Positions 52,137-62,038 of a stretch of DNA of 64,000 bases are shown here, in pieces. The notes under the pieces are model-generated. The model saw nothing but the letters and a program-made list of their open reading frames with translations, made no database searches and was not told where the DNA came from. Position 1 is the stretch's first letter, and each line of letters starts with the position of its first letter. A program made the position numbers and the translations under genes. Source of the DNA: Pseudodesulfovibrio sp. S3 (GTDB lineage Bacteria > Desulfobacterota > Desulfovibrionia > Desulfovibrionales > Desulfovibrionaceae); the NCBI RefSeq assembly GCF_004025585.1, contig NZ_QTZO01000003.1:124001-188000 (forward strand), given 5' to 3'.

Positions 52137-53048
52137 ATGAGACTTGTCACACGATCCGATTTCGACGGTTTGGCCTGCGCCACCCTGCTTAAACAACTGA
52201 ACCTCATCGACGACTATCTCTTTGCACATCCCAAAGATTTGCAGGACGGCAAGGTGGAAGTCACCGAAAAGGACATCCTGGCCAATGTCCCCTATGTGGA
52301 AGGATGTGGACTCTGGTTCGACCATCACACCAGCGAGACCGACCGACTGGGCGACATTGAATTTGAAGGAGCCAGCAAACCACTGCCTAGCTGTGCCCGG
52401 GTTATTTACGAGTATTACGGAGCCAGTAAATTCCCGGCCTCATATGCATCCTTCGTGGACGCCGTGGATAAAGTGGATTCTGCCAACCTGACCGCCGATG
52501 AAATAGCCAACCCCACCGGCTGGATTCTTCTGGGTTACATCATGGACCCAAGGACCGGATTGGGGCGCTACCGGGATTTCCGCATCAGCAACTACCAACT
52601 CATGTTGGACATGATCGAATACTGCCGCAGCAAAACCGCAGAAGAAATCATGGAAATTCCCGACGTCAAGGAACGGATAGAAAAGTATCAGGAAGACCAG
52701 ACTAATTTCATTCAGATGCTCAATGATAACGCCACAGTAGAAGGCAATGTGATCATCCTGGACCTGCGCGATCAGGATCCGATCTACTGCGGTAACCGTT
52801 TCATGATTTATACACTTTTCAGCCAGTGCAACGTCAGCATCCGAGTCATATGGGGCTTCAAGAAACAAAACGTGGTATTCACGGTCGGCCACTCCATTCT
52901 CAACAGAACCAGCAAGGTCGATATCGGCGCTCTCATGCTTTCCTTTGGCGGAGGTGGTCACAAGGCCGTCGGCACCTGCCAGGTTGCGGACAGTGAAGCC
53001 TCGGCAACACTCAAGAAAATGATAGACCACATCAACACAAACGCCTGA
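52137..53048 (+). CDS. Stand-alone DHH phosphoesterase
   Basis: The 303-residue protein has DHH motifs in order: VTRSDFDGLACATLL, LWFDHHTSETD, VDAVDKVDSANLT and a C-terminal SFGGGGHKAVGTCQV. These fit the DHH/DHHA1 family of Mn-dependent phosphoesterases, which includes NrnA/RecJ and exopolyphosphatases. It probably cuts short nucleotides or nucleotide-like substrates in the cytoplasm. It follows the nucleotidyltransferase by 116 bases on the same strand and starts after GGAG. The related DHH module at 3754 is fused to a nucleotidyltransferase. Confidence 0.88.
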   Translation: MRLVTRSDFDGLACATLLKQLNLIDDYLFAHPKDLQDGKVEVTEKDILANVPYVEGCGLWFDHHTSETDRLGDIEFEGASKPLPSCARVIYEYYGASKFPASYASFVDAVDKVDSANLTADEIANPTGWILLGYIMDPRTGLGRYRDFRISNYQLMLDMIEYCRSKTAEEIMEIPDVKERIEKYQEDQTNFIQMLNDNATVEGNVIILDLRDQDPIYCGNRFMIYTLFSQCNVSIRVIWGFKKQNVVFTVGHSILNRTSKVDIGALMLSFGGGGHKAVGTCQVADSEASATLKKMIDHINTNA

Positions 53049-53060
53049 TCATGATCCACT

Positions 53061-53109
53061 AAAAACGGCTGCACTTCTCTTTGGAGCAAGGTGCAGCCGT
53101 CTTTTATTT
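53061..53109 (+). terminator. Terminator after the DHH gene
   Basis: ACGGCTGCAC and GTGCAGCCGT form a 10-bp stem with a 16-base loop, followed by CTTTTATTT. Confidence 0.85.
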
Positions 53110-53168
53110 CCAGAAACACACCACGGGCAATCCTGAAAGGAACCTCTGTGCATCTCAAATCACATGTT

Positions 53169-53942
53169 TCATTGTCCCCTCAAAACGGTCATGGCCCTAT
53201 TCGCCTCGGCTTTGCGGTTGGCATAGAGTTTCTTGCAAAAACGACGAATGACATCCTCTACTTCCTTCACTGGCGGCAACTCCCTGACCTGCGGCAAGCC
53301 ATACCCCTCAAAGTCGATCGGCATGAAACACATATCCTTATCAAGCGTAGACCCGTCCACGAGGCTGAGGTCACCCATGATCTGCTCCCGCTCGAACTGA
53401 TCAGGATTCATGCCCTTGACCTGCCGAAGAATCGCAGTGGTTGAAACTGTCTCGTTCACCTTCCTGATCTTGTGGTTGATCAGGCGGGCTATTTCCTCAA
53501 GGCGGGTATAATGCATGGTTAACCGCTTTCTCCCCGGGCTTTCAGGGTCATTGTAATGCCGACCATGCACATATTCGTTCACAATGGCCTGCAATGCACC
53601 ATACGCCTTGAAAACACAACGAATGTATCGACCGCGGGCCGTCAAAGAAAATGGAACGGAAGTATAAATATGCGGAGGAGCACCCTCTGCAGGTAGGATA
53701 TCGGAAGGCTTCAAACCAAGAGATTCGCAAAAATCACTGACGGCATGATCATCAATCAGCAACAAACGCAGTGTGGAGGCTGCTTGAAACAAAAGTTCCA
53801 CCGTGGGCAGGAATTCCTTCACCATGCCGGAAAATGCCTCAAGGGCGTTGTCCATCTCCTTTCTTGTGCCGAAAAAGGAATCGGCCATATCAGCCACCAC
53901 TTCCGCCTGAAACTGATCGGCAAACTCTTTGATATTAGGCAT
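53169..53942 (-). CDS. Conserved-looking 257-residue protein of unknown function
   Basis: I do not recognise this gene. It encodes a soluble helical protein with no signal or membrane segment. Landmarks are FADQFQAEVVADMADSF at the N-terminus, HIYTSVPFSLTARGRYIRC near residue 90, RHYNDPESPGRKRLT near 135 and FMPIDFEGYGLPQVRELPP near 205. The last part has VIRRFCKKLYANRKAE. It is single, convergent with the DHH gene and divergent from the succinyl-CoA synthetase gene. Confidence 0.65.
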   Translation of the reverse strand: MPNIKEFADQFQAEVVADMADSFFGTRKEMDNALEAFSGMVKEFLPTVELLFQAASTLRLLLIDDHAVSDFCESLGLKPSDILPAEGAPPHIYTSVPFSLTARGRYIRCVFKAYGALQAIVNEYVHGRHYNDPESPGRKRLTMHYTRLEEIARLINHKIRKVNETVSTTAILRQVKGMNPDQFEREQIMGDLSLVDGSTLDKDMCFMPIDFEGYGLPQVRELPPVKEVEDVIRRFCKKLYANRKAEANRAMTVLRGQ

Positions 53943-54088
53943 AACTCCTCCCGATTATCTCCACTTTTTTTCACCTAATCATGCTTTTTCCCCTTTTAAG
54001 TTATCACGGTCAATATATTTACGTTGATTCAACCGTCCAAACCCACTAATGTTCTACGGTCAATGCAAAGACAACACAGGAGCACGGT

Positions 54089-56170
54089 ATGTTGCTGAAT
54101 GAACACAAGAGTAAAATTCTTTTTGAAAAGGCCGGGATTCCAGTCCCTCAGGGCGTGATCGTTTTTCCCGGTGAAGAAGCGGATTTCAAGCCAGGCTTCG
54201 CCCTTCCCTGGTTTCTGAAATCCCAAGTCCTGGTCGGCGGCCGTGGCAAGGCCGGCGCCATTCTGCGCATTGACGATGCCGACGACTTTCCCGAGGCCGC
54301 TGTCAAACTATTCCGCCTGGATATCAAAGGGGAAACAGTCCCCTTTATCCGTGTAGAACCCGGTGCGATGATCGAACGTGAATTCTATCTATCCCTGACC
54401 GTTTCCCGAGAACGCAAATGTATTCTCCTCACCGTAGGCCGCGAAGGCGGCGTGGAGATTGAAAACCACGGCAAAGACAACCTGTTTGTCCAGGAGGTCG
54501 CGCTGCCCGGAGGGCTGGCCCCCAACCAGATAAGAGCGGCTTTCTTCCACCTCGGCCTGGAAAAAAGTCAACTCAGCTCTTTCGGGGCATTGTTGACCTC
54601 TCTGTTCAAGGGAATGCTCGACAATGGGCTGCTCATGGCCGAGATCAACCCCCTGATCACCACTCCTGACGGCGAATTCCTGGCCTTGGACGGCAAGGTG
54701 GAGATTGACGACAATTATGTCGATCTCAACCCGGGTATGGATAAATATTATCAGGAAGAAAACTCCACACCCGAAGAAAACAAGGCCCGAGACGCAGGTT
54801 TGTCCTTTGTCAAACTCTCGGGCTGGGTCGGCCTCATGGTCAATGGTGCTGGCCTGGCCATGGCCACCATGGACATGCTTAACTTTTCAAAACTACCGGC
54901 CAGCAATTTCCTGGACCTAGGCGGAGCGGCTGACCAGAAACGCATGGAAATCGCCCTGGAGTTGCTCTTTGGGGACACCCAGGCCAAAGCGGTTTTCATC
55001 AACCTTTTCGGCGGAATCCTTTCCTGCGAAAAAGTTGCATTGGCTATGAAGGGCGCCCTTGCCGGGGCTGCCCCCCCAAAGCCCCTCGTGGTCCGCATGT
55101 CCGGCAAGGACGCCGAATCCGGCTTGGAAATCCTCAAAAATCTCCATGTGGACAACCTCCACATGGCCACCGACATGCAAGAGGCCATCGCAACCTTGAA
55201 AACCCTGAAGCCCAAGGCCCCCCCTGCCGTCGACTTTCCCGCCCCCATGGATAGCCCCCTCGGCAAAGCACCCAAAAATGTTGGTTACCGCAGTTCCGCG
55301 CTCTTCGACATCGACAAGGACACCCCCATTCTGGTTCAGGGCATCACCGGTCGAGAGGGGCAACTCCACACCCGCCTCATGCTTGAATACGGAGCCAATG
55401 TGGTTGCTGGCGTGACCCCCTTCAAGGGCGGACAAGAAGTGTTGGGTGTTCCAGTCTACAACTCCATAGCCGAAGCCAAGCGTTGCCATCATATCGGCGC
55501 CAGCATTATCTTTGTTCCGCCCCGCATGGCAGCGGATGCCGTGGCTGAAGCAGCAGGCAACGAAATCCCCTGGGTCATCTGCATTACCGAGGGTATCGTA
55601 CAGCATGATATGCTGACCACCTTCGAACAGATCAAACGGTCCCCCACCCGCGTCATTGGCCCGAACACGCCGGGCCTGATCGTGCCCGGACAAACCAAGA
55701 TAGGCATCTTGCCCACCACGCCTTTCACGGATGGCCCTGTGGCCATTCTGTCCAGAAGCGGCACGTTGACTTACGAGGTTGCAGACCGGCTGACTTCGGT
55801 CGGCATCGGCCAATCCCTGTGTGTCGGCATCGGTGGTGATCCTTTCATCGGGATCAATTTTATTGATATGTTCGAAATGATTCGTAATCATGACAAGACC
55901 AAGGCCGTGATCGTGCTCGGTGAAATCGGTGGGCAGGCTGAAGAGAATCTGGCTGAATACGTCGTCCGCACCGGGTTCGACAAACCAGTCATTTCATTTA
56001 TCGCAGGCCAGACCGCTCCTCCGGGAAAACGACTTGGACATGCAGGAGCCATCCTGGATACTGGCGGCGGCATTGAAAGCAAACTCAAAACCATGAGCAA
56101 CGCCGGTTTCGCTGTCTGTCCCAGTCTTGAGGCTGTTACAGAAATGACTTCAAAGGCTCTGAGATTATAG
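54089..56170 (+). CDS. Succinyl-CoA synthetase fused beta-alpha (SucC-SucD) chain
   Basis: The 693-residue protein has the beta subunit first (residues 1 to about 372: [71 protein letters not shown]). The alpha subunit follows from about 403 ([40 protein letters not shown]). The phosphohistidine is H651. Bacterial enzymes are normally two separate proteins. The AGGAG before the ATG supports the start. It could make succinate plus ATP from succinyl-CoA, or act on a related acyl-CoA such as acetyl-CoA. Confidence 0.85.
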   Translation: MLLNEHKSKILFEKAGIPVPQGVIVFPGEEADFKPGFALPWFLKSQVLVGGRGKAGAILRIDDADDFPEAAVKLFRLDIKGETVPFIRVEPGAMIEREFYLSLTVSRERKCILLTVGREGGVEIENHGKDNLFVQEVALPGGLAPNQIRAAFFHLGLEKSQLSSFGALLTSLFKGMLDNGLLMAEINPLITTPDGEFLALDGKVEIDDNYVDLNPGMDKYYQEENSTPEENKARDAGLSFVKLSGWVGLMVNGAGLAMATMDMLNFSKLPASNFLDLGGAADQKRMEIALELLFGDTQAKAVFINLFGGILSCEKVALAMKGALAGAAPPKPLVVRMSGKDAESGLEILKNLHVDNLHMATDMQEAIATLKTLKPKAPPAVDFPAPMDSPLGKAPKNVGYRSSALFDIDKDTPILVQGITGREGQLHTRLMLEYGANVVAGVTPFKGGQEVLGVPVYNSIAEAKRCHHIGASIIFVPPRMAADAVAEAAGNEIPWVICITEGIVQHDMLTTFEQIKRSPTRVIGPNTPGLIVPGQTKIGILPTTPFTDGPVAILSRSGTLTYEVADRLTSVGIGQSLCVGIGGDPFIGINFIDMFEMIRNHDKTKAVIVLGEIGGQAEENLAEYVVRTGFDKPVISFIAGQTAPPGKRLGHAGAILDTGGGIESKLKTMSNAGFAVCPSLEAVTEMTSKALRL

Positions 56171-56188
56171 GGCAGGAAGGCTGGTCTA

Positions 56189-57277
56189 TTATGAATCGAT
56201 TAATTCAGCCAATTTTTTAAAGGCATGTTCGCTGCCAAACTTAGCAACAACTCGCTTTCGCCCGTTGTTGCCCAACTCAATGCGGCGCTCGGGGGAAAGA
56301 ATCAAGGACTCAATTTTATCAGCAAAGTCAGTGACATCTTCCGGGGTTGCCAACACCCCGGTGAAACCATTCTCAATGACTTCCGGGTTTGAACTGACAT
56401 CAAATGCCACCACAGGTTTCCGTGTCGCCTGCGCCTCGACCAGGGCATAGCCGAAACCTTCCCATAAAGCGGAATGAGCCAATATATCTATTGACTGATA
56501 GAACCCTTTCATCTCCTTGACAAAACCAAGAAAGAAGATGGTCTTCCCAAGTCCACGCGACCGAGCGTACTCTTTCAACTCAGTCTCAAGCTCTCCGGTC
56601 CCTGCGAGGAGAAGACGAACATCATGGCCCCGTTCCTCTAGTATTCTGACTGCTTCGATAACCAAATGTTGCCCTTTCTGTCGTGTCAGCCTGCCAACGT
56701 TCCCTATTACAATTTCTTTTCCAAGGCGCTGATATATAGGAGCAGAGGGACGCTCATCATATGAGTCAAAATCAAACCCGTTATAGATGATATTCACATT
56801 GGAAGGATCAATGAGTTCAGGGTTTTCCTTGAGAACGAGACGCCTTGTCTCGCTCGAATTACACACCATACGAGTTATGATCGATTTAAAGAGAAAACGG
56901 TTGAACGCGGAATTCCTGACGGGTACGGCTATGCCCCGCCTATAAATAATATTGCGAACTCCAACGCAACGAGCTGCCATACCTCCGATCTTGACATCGT
57001 TGGGCAGGGAAATAATGACGGAATTGATTGCATTCCGTATGAAAAGAATCATCAACCGAACCATCATCAAGGGATTGAGAAAACTCAGATTGGTGACAGG
57101 GAATCGATGGACAATTATATTTTCAAGTCCTTCAAGACGATCACCCAACACGCTCTCTTCGTTCGCAACAACGTGAACGACATAGCCATTACGGCTGGCG
57201 ATACGGCTGTTCTCAAACACCCATTGTTCGCCACCGCCCCACGCCTTGCTTGTGTTGAAAAAACAGACCCTTTTCAA
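56189..57277 (-). CDS. Glycosyltransferase, GT4 (GT-B fold)
   Basis: The protein has about 362 residues. The best start is a TTG at 57277 after GGAGGGAG; upstream ATG and TTG codons lack a site. The GT-B fold shows SKAWGGGEQWVF at the start and GNVGRLTRQKGQHLVIEAV. The nucleotide-sugar site is SALWEGFGYALVEAQATRKPVVAFD, with the E-x7-E motif. It probably adds sugars to LPS, O-antigen or a capsule. It has no glycan-gene neighbours, and the sugar is unknown. Confidence 0.88.
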   Translation of the reverse strand: MKRVCFFNTSKAWGGGEQWVFENSRIASRNGYVVHVVANEESVLGDRLEGLENIIVHRFPVTNLSFLNPLMMVRLMILFIRNAINSVIISLPNDVKIGGMAARCVGVRNIIYRRGIAVPVRNSAFNRFLFKSIITRMVCNSSETRRLVLKENPELIDPSNVNIIYNGFDFDSYDERPSAPIYQRLGKEIVIGNVGRLTRQKGQHLVIEAVRILEERGHDVRLLLAGTGELETELKEYARSRGLGKTIFFLGFVKEMKGFYQSIDILAHSALWEGFGYALVEAQATRKPVVAFDVSSNPEVIENGFTGVLATPEDVTDFADKIESLILSPERRIELGNNGRKRVVAKFGSEHAFKKLAELIDS

Positions 57278-57409
57278 AACTCCCTCCATACCATAACTGT
57301 ACGTTTCCAAAGGCGTGCACCCTAACCGAACTTATCCGAGCGAAGCAAGCACGAAAAACGCATGCCGCCCTGAGCGCAACGCATTGCCGTCAAAACAGCA
57401 ACCACTTTG

Positions 57410-57865
57410 CTATCGGAATTTACCGTCTAATATCAGGTGAGAAGCGTAGCCCAGAACAAAGGCTCCATAAAACGGAATGAATCCAAGTGCCAGACCCTCC
57501 GACTGCATGAAAAACGGAATAACCAGTATGGGCAGGGGGACGACAAGCATCGCCCACCAAGTATGTGTCCAACCGCGATGAGTCCCCACAGCAGGAAGCA
57601 TGGAAAACAACCCGAACCAGGCGGCCCATGCGTAAAGCCCCTTGAGGATCAGCCCGAGATCCACCAGAACAAACACCGCATAATACAGATTTTGTCCCTT
57701 GGAATTGGTATCCACATCCGGGAAAAGAGCCCCGAGAAGACAGAAACCGATCAATCCGCCGGCAAGTAGCGGCTCAAAGACCAGCCAGCCCAACAGGATG
57801 GCTCCCACCAATCCCATGACGCCAAAAAAAAGACCTCCGGCAAGATGTCCTCTGTAATCAGGCAT
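57410..57865 (-). CDS. YdjM-like inner-membrane metal-dependent hydrolase family
   Basis: The 151-residue membrane protein starts MPDYRGHLAGGLFFGV, followed by about four helices. It includes the conserved ALFPDVDTNSK acidic pair and THRGWTHTWWAML histidine cluster, typical of the YdjM/DUF457 family. The enzyme activity of the family is uncertain. It lies 32 bases after a TetR gene on the same strand. Confidence 0.82.
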   Translation of the reverse strand: MPDYRGHLAGGLFFGVMGLVGAILLGWLVFEPLLAGGLIGFCLLGALFPDVDTNSKGQNLYYAVFVLVDLGLILKGLYAWAAWFGLFSMLPAVGTHRGWTHTWWAMLVVPLPILVIPFFMQSEGLALGFIPFYGAFVLGYASHLILDGKFR

Positions 57866-57897
57866 CGCTATTACTCAATGGCAACCAGGACATTCAA

Positions 57898-58473
57898 TCA
57901 GGACGTAGCACAGACACTGCGCACAACGAACGCCCTAGCTTCCTCATAGAGTCCGGGAATATCATAGGGGGTCAGGAACCGAGTGCGGACCGCACCGACA
58001 ATATTGGCGTAAACCATGAACGCCGTCTGAGTCGCAGGCAGGTCGACAATAGATCCGTCTTCCATTCCACGAACTATAAATTCATCAATCATATCAATAA
58101 GCTCACGAAACTTTGCACCAATTTTATTTCTGTCGAGATCGGGGTTATCATCGCTGAACGGTGAACAGCGGATGATCGTAGGAAAAGTGCTTTCATTCTC
58201 GATGGTAAAATCAAGATACGCCTTGACGAACACACTGAGCGCTTCACACCCGTTCCGGGCTTCCATGGTCTTGTCACGCAGGACGGTGATCATGGTATCA
58301 ATCAACTCAGAACCCGCCACCATGAACAGGTTTTCCTTGGAATCATAGTAATGAAAGACTAATCCCGAGGCTACACCGGCCTGCTCGGCAACCATCTTCA
58401 TGGTTGTTCCAGCATATCCGCAACGAGCGAATATTTCCTGGGCAGCCAGGAGAATCCTCTCTTTCTTCGACAT
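57898..58473 (-). CDS. TetR family transcriptional regulator
   Basis: The 191-residue protein has an N-terminal TetR helix-turn-helix: KERILLAAQEIFARCGYAGTT, then MKMVAEQAGVASGLVFHYYDSKENLF. The C-terminal ligand-binding part is helical and not typical of a well-known regulon. It follows sufB by 153 bases on the same strand. Whether it controls the suf genes or YdjM is not known. Confidence 0.93.
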   Translation of the reverse strand: MSKKERILLAAQEIFARCGYAGTTMKMVAEQAGVASGLVFHYYDSKENLFMVAGSELIDTMITVLRDKTMEARNGCEALSVFVKAYLDFTIENESTFPTIIRCSPFSDDNPDLDRNKIGAKFRELIDMIDEFIVRGMEDGSIVDLPATQTAFMVYANIVGAVRTRFLTPYDIPGLYEEARAFVVRSVCATS

Positions 58474-58626
58474 TCAGTACTCCCTTGTAAACCTTCTGAA
58501 ATGGACAAATGAGACACTATCTAGTACGTGAATCCGGTTTGTTCAAGAGCAAATTCAATTCAGGAACCAATAAGAAAAGGGCGGAAGCCTCGGCCCCCAC
58601 CCCTTTCTCTCAACATCTCATTAGTC

Positions 58627-59787
58627 CTACATAGAATCAGAATTCTGCAATTCTTCGATTTGCTTATCAATTTCTTTCTGCAGCCGGTCCGGCAGCCCCA
58701 TTATGTCGGTGTTCAGAAACCCTCTGACAATGGTGGAGGTCGCTTCATTCTCGTCCAGCCCACGAGCCATGAGATATTCGATCTCTTCCTGGGCTATTTT
58801 GCCCACCGAAGCCTCGTGGGACAATTCAACGCCCTCTTCCGTGCCATCCAACTCCGGGATGGCCCAAATCCGTCCACCGCCCAGAATCAGGCCCTGACAT
58901 TCCAGATGCCCCTTGCTGGGAACATGATGAGCCGCGATATGTCCTCGGTTGATGATAGTACCGCCTGCGGCAATGGTCCGGGCTATGATCTCACACCGTG
59001 TATTGGGAGCGTTCATGATCACGCGATTGCCCATATCCAGGTGCGATCCCTCGGTGGCAACCACCACGGAATTGAAGCGGGCCACGGCATTGGGACCGTT
59101 CAATGCGATGGATGGATACATCTGAAGATCCTTGACCGGCTTGAGCAAGACATAGTTATTCAGAAACGTGCCGCCCTCTTCGACAACACCGGCGGATCGG
59201 GGCCGGACAGCCACGGCATCGGACCAATTATGAACCATGGTAAAGGTCAACGAGGCATTTTTCTTCACGAAAAATTCGGATATACCCAAATGCGCCCCGG
59301 CCTTGGTCCCATGCGCCACTGAACATCCGGTGATAATGTGCGCCTCGGCCTCTTCCTCGATGATGACCATATTATGGACATTCTGGCCTACATGCTCGGA
59401 TTTGAGCATGAGACAGGACTGGATGGGATCCTTGATCTTGGCACCGGCCTTGACCCGAATGAAATAGCCGCCGTGCAGATTGTCAGAGGCAGATTTGGTG
59501 AATTCGTCCTTATCCCTGTCCACCAGTGTCCAGTAGTAGTCCTTGAGGCCGTCATACTTCTTCAAGGCATCCTTGATATCCATAATCTCGACGCCTTCGT
59601 CCCTGGACTGACAGTGGACTGCGGACTGGTCCATTTGCAGATAGGAGGCCGAACGTGTGCTCAAGTCCGAAACCACACCAGCCATGAGCAGCTGGTTCTT
59701 GTCATCATCGGACAAGGCGTTCAGGTCAACGATGGCCTCCTGCTGAAGCCCGTCAAATTTGAAATCTTTCAGATCTACTTTGTTCAT
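58627..59787 (-). CDS. sufB: SufB/SufD-like Fe-S cluster scaffold
   Basis: SufB-type proteins form the scaffold of SUF Fe-S assembly with the SufC ATPase. The 386-residue protein has a helical N-terminus and a beta-helix core with GTKAGAHLGISEFFVKKNASLTF, key LGISEFFVKK. EGSHLDMGNRVIMNAPNTRCEI, key with C, and IIARTIAAGGTIINRGHI follow, then LSHEASVGKIAQEEIEYLMARGLDENEA, key LSHEASVGKI. It directly follows sufC. No sufS, sufE or sufD is nearby. Confidence 0.9.
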   Translation of the reverse strand: MNKVDLKDFKFDGLQQEAIVDLNALSDDDKNQLLMAGVVSDLSTRSASYLQMDQSAVHCQSRDEGVEIMDIKDALKKYDGLKDYYWTLVDRDKDEFTKSASDNLHGGYFIRVKAGAKIKDPIQSCLMLKSEHVGQNVHNMVIIEEEAEAHIITGCSVAHGTKAGAHLGISEFFVKKNASLTFTMVHNWSDAVAVRPRSAGVVEEGGTFLNNYVLLKPVKDLQMYPSIALNGPNAVARFNSVVVATEGSHLDMGNRVIMNAPNTRCEIIARTIAAGGTIINRGHIAAHHVPSKGHLECQGLILGGGRIWAIPELDGTEEGVELSHEASVGKIAQEEIEYLMARGLDENEATSTIVRGFLNTDIMGLPDRLQKEIDKQIEELQNSDSM

Positions 59788-59809
59788 ATGAATTTCCCTT
59801 GCGGAGTGG

Positions 59810-60568
59810 CTAGTTCATGCAGCGGACACATTCCTGGTAGCCGTGCTCGCGGATGTGGTCCAGAATGTCCCTGGGGCGACCCTCACAGCACAGATGCCCC
59901 TGAAACAGCACCTGACCACGGTCAGCGTTGACATAGTCAAGAATATACCCGGTGTGTGTAATGATCAGTCCAGCGGTCCGGGTCTGCTGCTTGCGCTCTT
60001 TGAGACTCAGCTCGGGAGCAACCTTGAAGTTGCCGTCCAGCACGTCCCGAGCCACTTTGCCCACCAACTGCATGTTCTCCATGTCCACGCCGGATTCCGG
60101 CTCATCAAAAAGCACCAAATCTGGTTGTTGGGCCATGAGCTGAAGCAATTCCGAACGCTTGATCTCGCCACCAGAGAATCCGGCATTGATATCCCGGTCC
60201 AGGAATTCGGTCATGTTCACAATTTCTGCAAGCATGTCGGTGTTCACGGTTCCCTTGCGGGAACACATGTCCACCAGGTGGCGGGTCCGCAGTCCATGAA
60301 TGGTCGGCGGGCGCTGAAAGGACATGCCCAAACCAAGACGGGCGCGCTCGTACATGGGAGCGGAGGTGACGTCTTCACCCTTGAAAATAATTTTCCCTTT
60401 GGTGACTTCATACCCGGAGAACCCCATCAGGGCCATGAGCAGAGAAGTCTTGCCCGACCCGTTTGGTCCGAAAAGTATGAACGTCTCCCCAGCATTAATC
60501 TGGAGATTGATTCCTTTGAGAACCTCTTTGTCGCCGATGTTGACATGCAAGTCTTCTATGGTCAGCAT
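59810..60568 (-). CDS. sufC: SufC-like ATPase
   Basis: SufC powers SUF cluster assembly. The 252-residue ABC ATPase has Walker A FGPNGSGKTSLLMALMG, the signature FSGGEIKRSELLQL, Walker B LVLFDEPESGVD and an H-loop IITHTGYIL. The family end contains CEGRPRDILDHIREHGYQECVRC. The ATG at 60568 fits the conserved N-terminus. It lies 22 bases before sufB, and the two form a minimal SufCB system. Confidence 0.93.
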   Translation of the reverse strand: MLTIEDLHVNIGDKEVLKGINLQINAGETFILFGPNGSGKTSLLMALMGFSGYEVTKGKIIFKGEDVTSAPMYERARLGLGMSFQRPPTIHGLRTRHLVDMCSRKGTVNTDMLAEIVNMTEFLDRDINAGFSGGEIKRSELLQLMAQQPDLVLFDEPESGVDMENMQLVGKVARDVLDGNFKVAPELSLKERKQQTRTAGLIITHTGYILDYVNADRGQVLFQGHLCCEGRPRDILDHIREHGYQECVRCMN

Positions 60569-60714
60569 GTATTCCCTCACTTTGAATCGATGTGCAAAAG
60601 GGTCAATACTTAAGCACGTCATGGAAGTCCAGCGATTGATACGCAGGAGGCCCCTTTCACTTGCCCCGCCGGGGGTTTTGGATGTACTCGTTTCGACCGA
60701 AGGAAGGATGAGCA

Positions 60715-61440
60715 ATGAAGAAAAAGCGCATAAACAACCTTGGCGATCTCAAGCAGATCAAATTCAAGAAGGAAAAAGAAGACTTCTATTCCCTTCCGTA
60801 TGTGAAAAATGAGCCTCCAAAGGAAAAAGTCAACCCCTGTGACGGACCTCCTGATGAAGAAATTTTTCTGGCAGCCATGCAGGGAGTCGAAAAAATGAAC
60901 GACTCAGGCGGCCGCCAGGTCCCTGTGCCCGCAGAAACCGGCCCGTCCAGATGCGTCTCTCCCGAAGAGGAGGCCACCAACGACCTGCAACGGTTCATGC
61001 ACGGCGACATCGAATTCGAACTCGAATACACCGAGGAATTCATGTACGGCTATGTACGCGGGTTGGATATCAAGATTTTCCAGCAACTCAAGGCCGGTTC
61101 CTTGAGCGTGGCAGCCCATCTCGACCTGCACGGCATGACTTCGGACCAGGCACGGGACAGCCTGCTTTTCTTCATTCACGAAAGCTACCTGCAAAATCAT
61201 CGCTGCGTGCTGGTGGTGACCGGACGTGGCAAGAACTCCCCTGGCGGCCAGGCGATCCTGCGCACAGAGGCCGAGACCTGGCTGACCAAGGAACCGCTCA
61301 GACGCGTTGTCCTGGCCTTTTGCACTGCACAGCCCAAACACGGCGGCGCAGGAGCCCTGTATGTTCTCCTGCGCAAGCAAAAGAAGACTCAGGGCAAGGT
61401 CAAGTGGGATACCATGGTGAATTGGGACAATAACGGCTAG
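60715..61440 (+). CDS. Smr-domain protein
   Basis: The 241-residue protein has a charged N-terminal half and a C-terminal Smr (small MutS-related) domain from about residue 140: HLDLHGMTSDQARDSLLFFIH, then VLVVTGRGKNSPGGQAILR and PKHGGAGALYVLLRK. The DLHGMT and GRGKNS motifs are diagnostic. Smr domains act as DNA or RNA endonucleases, recently in ribosome rescue (SmrB). It is divergent from sufC. Confidence 0.9.
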   Translation: MKKKRINNLGDLKQIKFKKEKEDFYSLPYVKNEPPKEKVNPCDGPPDEEIFLAAMQGVEKMNDSGGRQVPVPAETGPSRCVSPEEEATNDLQRFMHGDIEFELEYTEEFMYGYVRGLDIKIFQQLKAGSLSVAAHLDLHGMTSDQARDSLLFFIHESYLQNHRCVLVVTGRGKNSPGGQAILRTEAETWLTKEPLRRVVLAFCTAQPKHGGAGALYVLLRKQKKTQGKVKWDTMVNWDNNG

Positions 61441-61467
61441 CCGGACCCATTGGACCGAATGAAAGCA

Positions 61468-61500
61468 GAGAACCCGCCCTTTCGGGCGGGTTCTTTTGTT
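61468..61500. terminator. Bidirectional terminator
   Basis: AACCCGCCC and GGGCGGGTT form a 9-bp stem with a 4-base loop, followed by CTTTTGTT. It serves the Smr gene and cheW, which converge here. Confidence 0.88.
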
Positions 61501-62038
61501 ACGCGTGTGCGGCTACAACTTCTTCAATCTTGGGTTGTTCTGCTCCACTTCCGAGGTTGGACATGCCCTTGGCAATGGACAGCTCTTCTGCGGAGAATAT
61601 CTTGTTGATATCAATAATTATAATGAACTGTTCGTTCTGACGTCCCATGCCCTTGATGTATTCGGCATTGATGGCCGCACCCATCTTCGGGGCGGGTTCG
61701 ATGGTATCCGGGGTCATCTCGAAAACTTCACGCACCGAATCGACCAGTGCGCCCATAATCGTGAACTCTCCTTCGAATTCGATCTCCACGATGATGATAC
61801 AAGTGTCCACGGTATCCTCACCCTGGGACATGCCCAACTTCAGACGCATATCAACCACAGGTACCGCGTGGCCACGAAGGTTGATAACGCCGCGCATGAA
61901 TTTGGGCGTACGTGGAATTTTGGTAATGGAGGTCAATTCCAGCACCTCCCGAACCGTTCCGATATCAAGAGCAAAAATTTCCTTGCCCAGCGTGAAGGTC
62001 AAAAACTGATTGATATCTTTCAATGCTTCATCAGCCAT
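61499..62038 (-). CDS. cheW: CheW chemotaxis coupling protein
   Basis: CheW links receptors to CheA. The 179-residue protein has the CheW fold: QFLTFTLGKEIFALDIGTVREVL, key FTLGKEIFALDI, then KFMRGVINLRGHAVPVVDMRLKL. A longer insert near residue 75 (MSQGEDTVDTCIIIVEIE) and FSAEELSIA at the end follow. It is single here, with the motility block some 20 kb away. Its upstream region is AT-rich. Confidence 0.95.
   Translation of the reverse strand: MADEALKDINQFLTFTLGKEIFALDIGTVREVLELTSITKIPRTPKFMRGVINLRGHAVPVVDMRLKLGMSQGEDTVDTCIIIVEIEFEGEFTIMGALVDSVREVFEMTPDTIEPAPKMGAAINAEYIKGMGRQNEQFIIIIDINKIFSAEELSIAKGMSNLGSGAEQPKIEEVVAAHA

Noticed and set aside
54006-54065. Short direct repeat ACGGTCAAT at 54006 and 54057 upstream of SucC-SucD
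   Set aside because: Only nine bases, two copies; too weak to call an operator.
54917-55891. 324-residue minus-strand open frame inside the fused SucC-SucD gene
   Set aside because: Antisense shadow; GC-rich codon bias explains its length.
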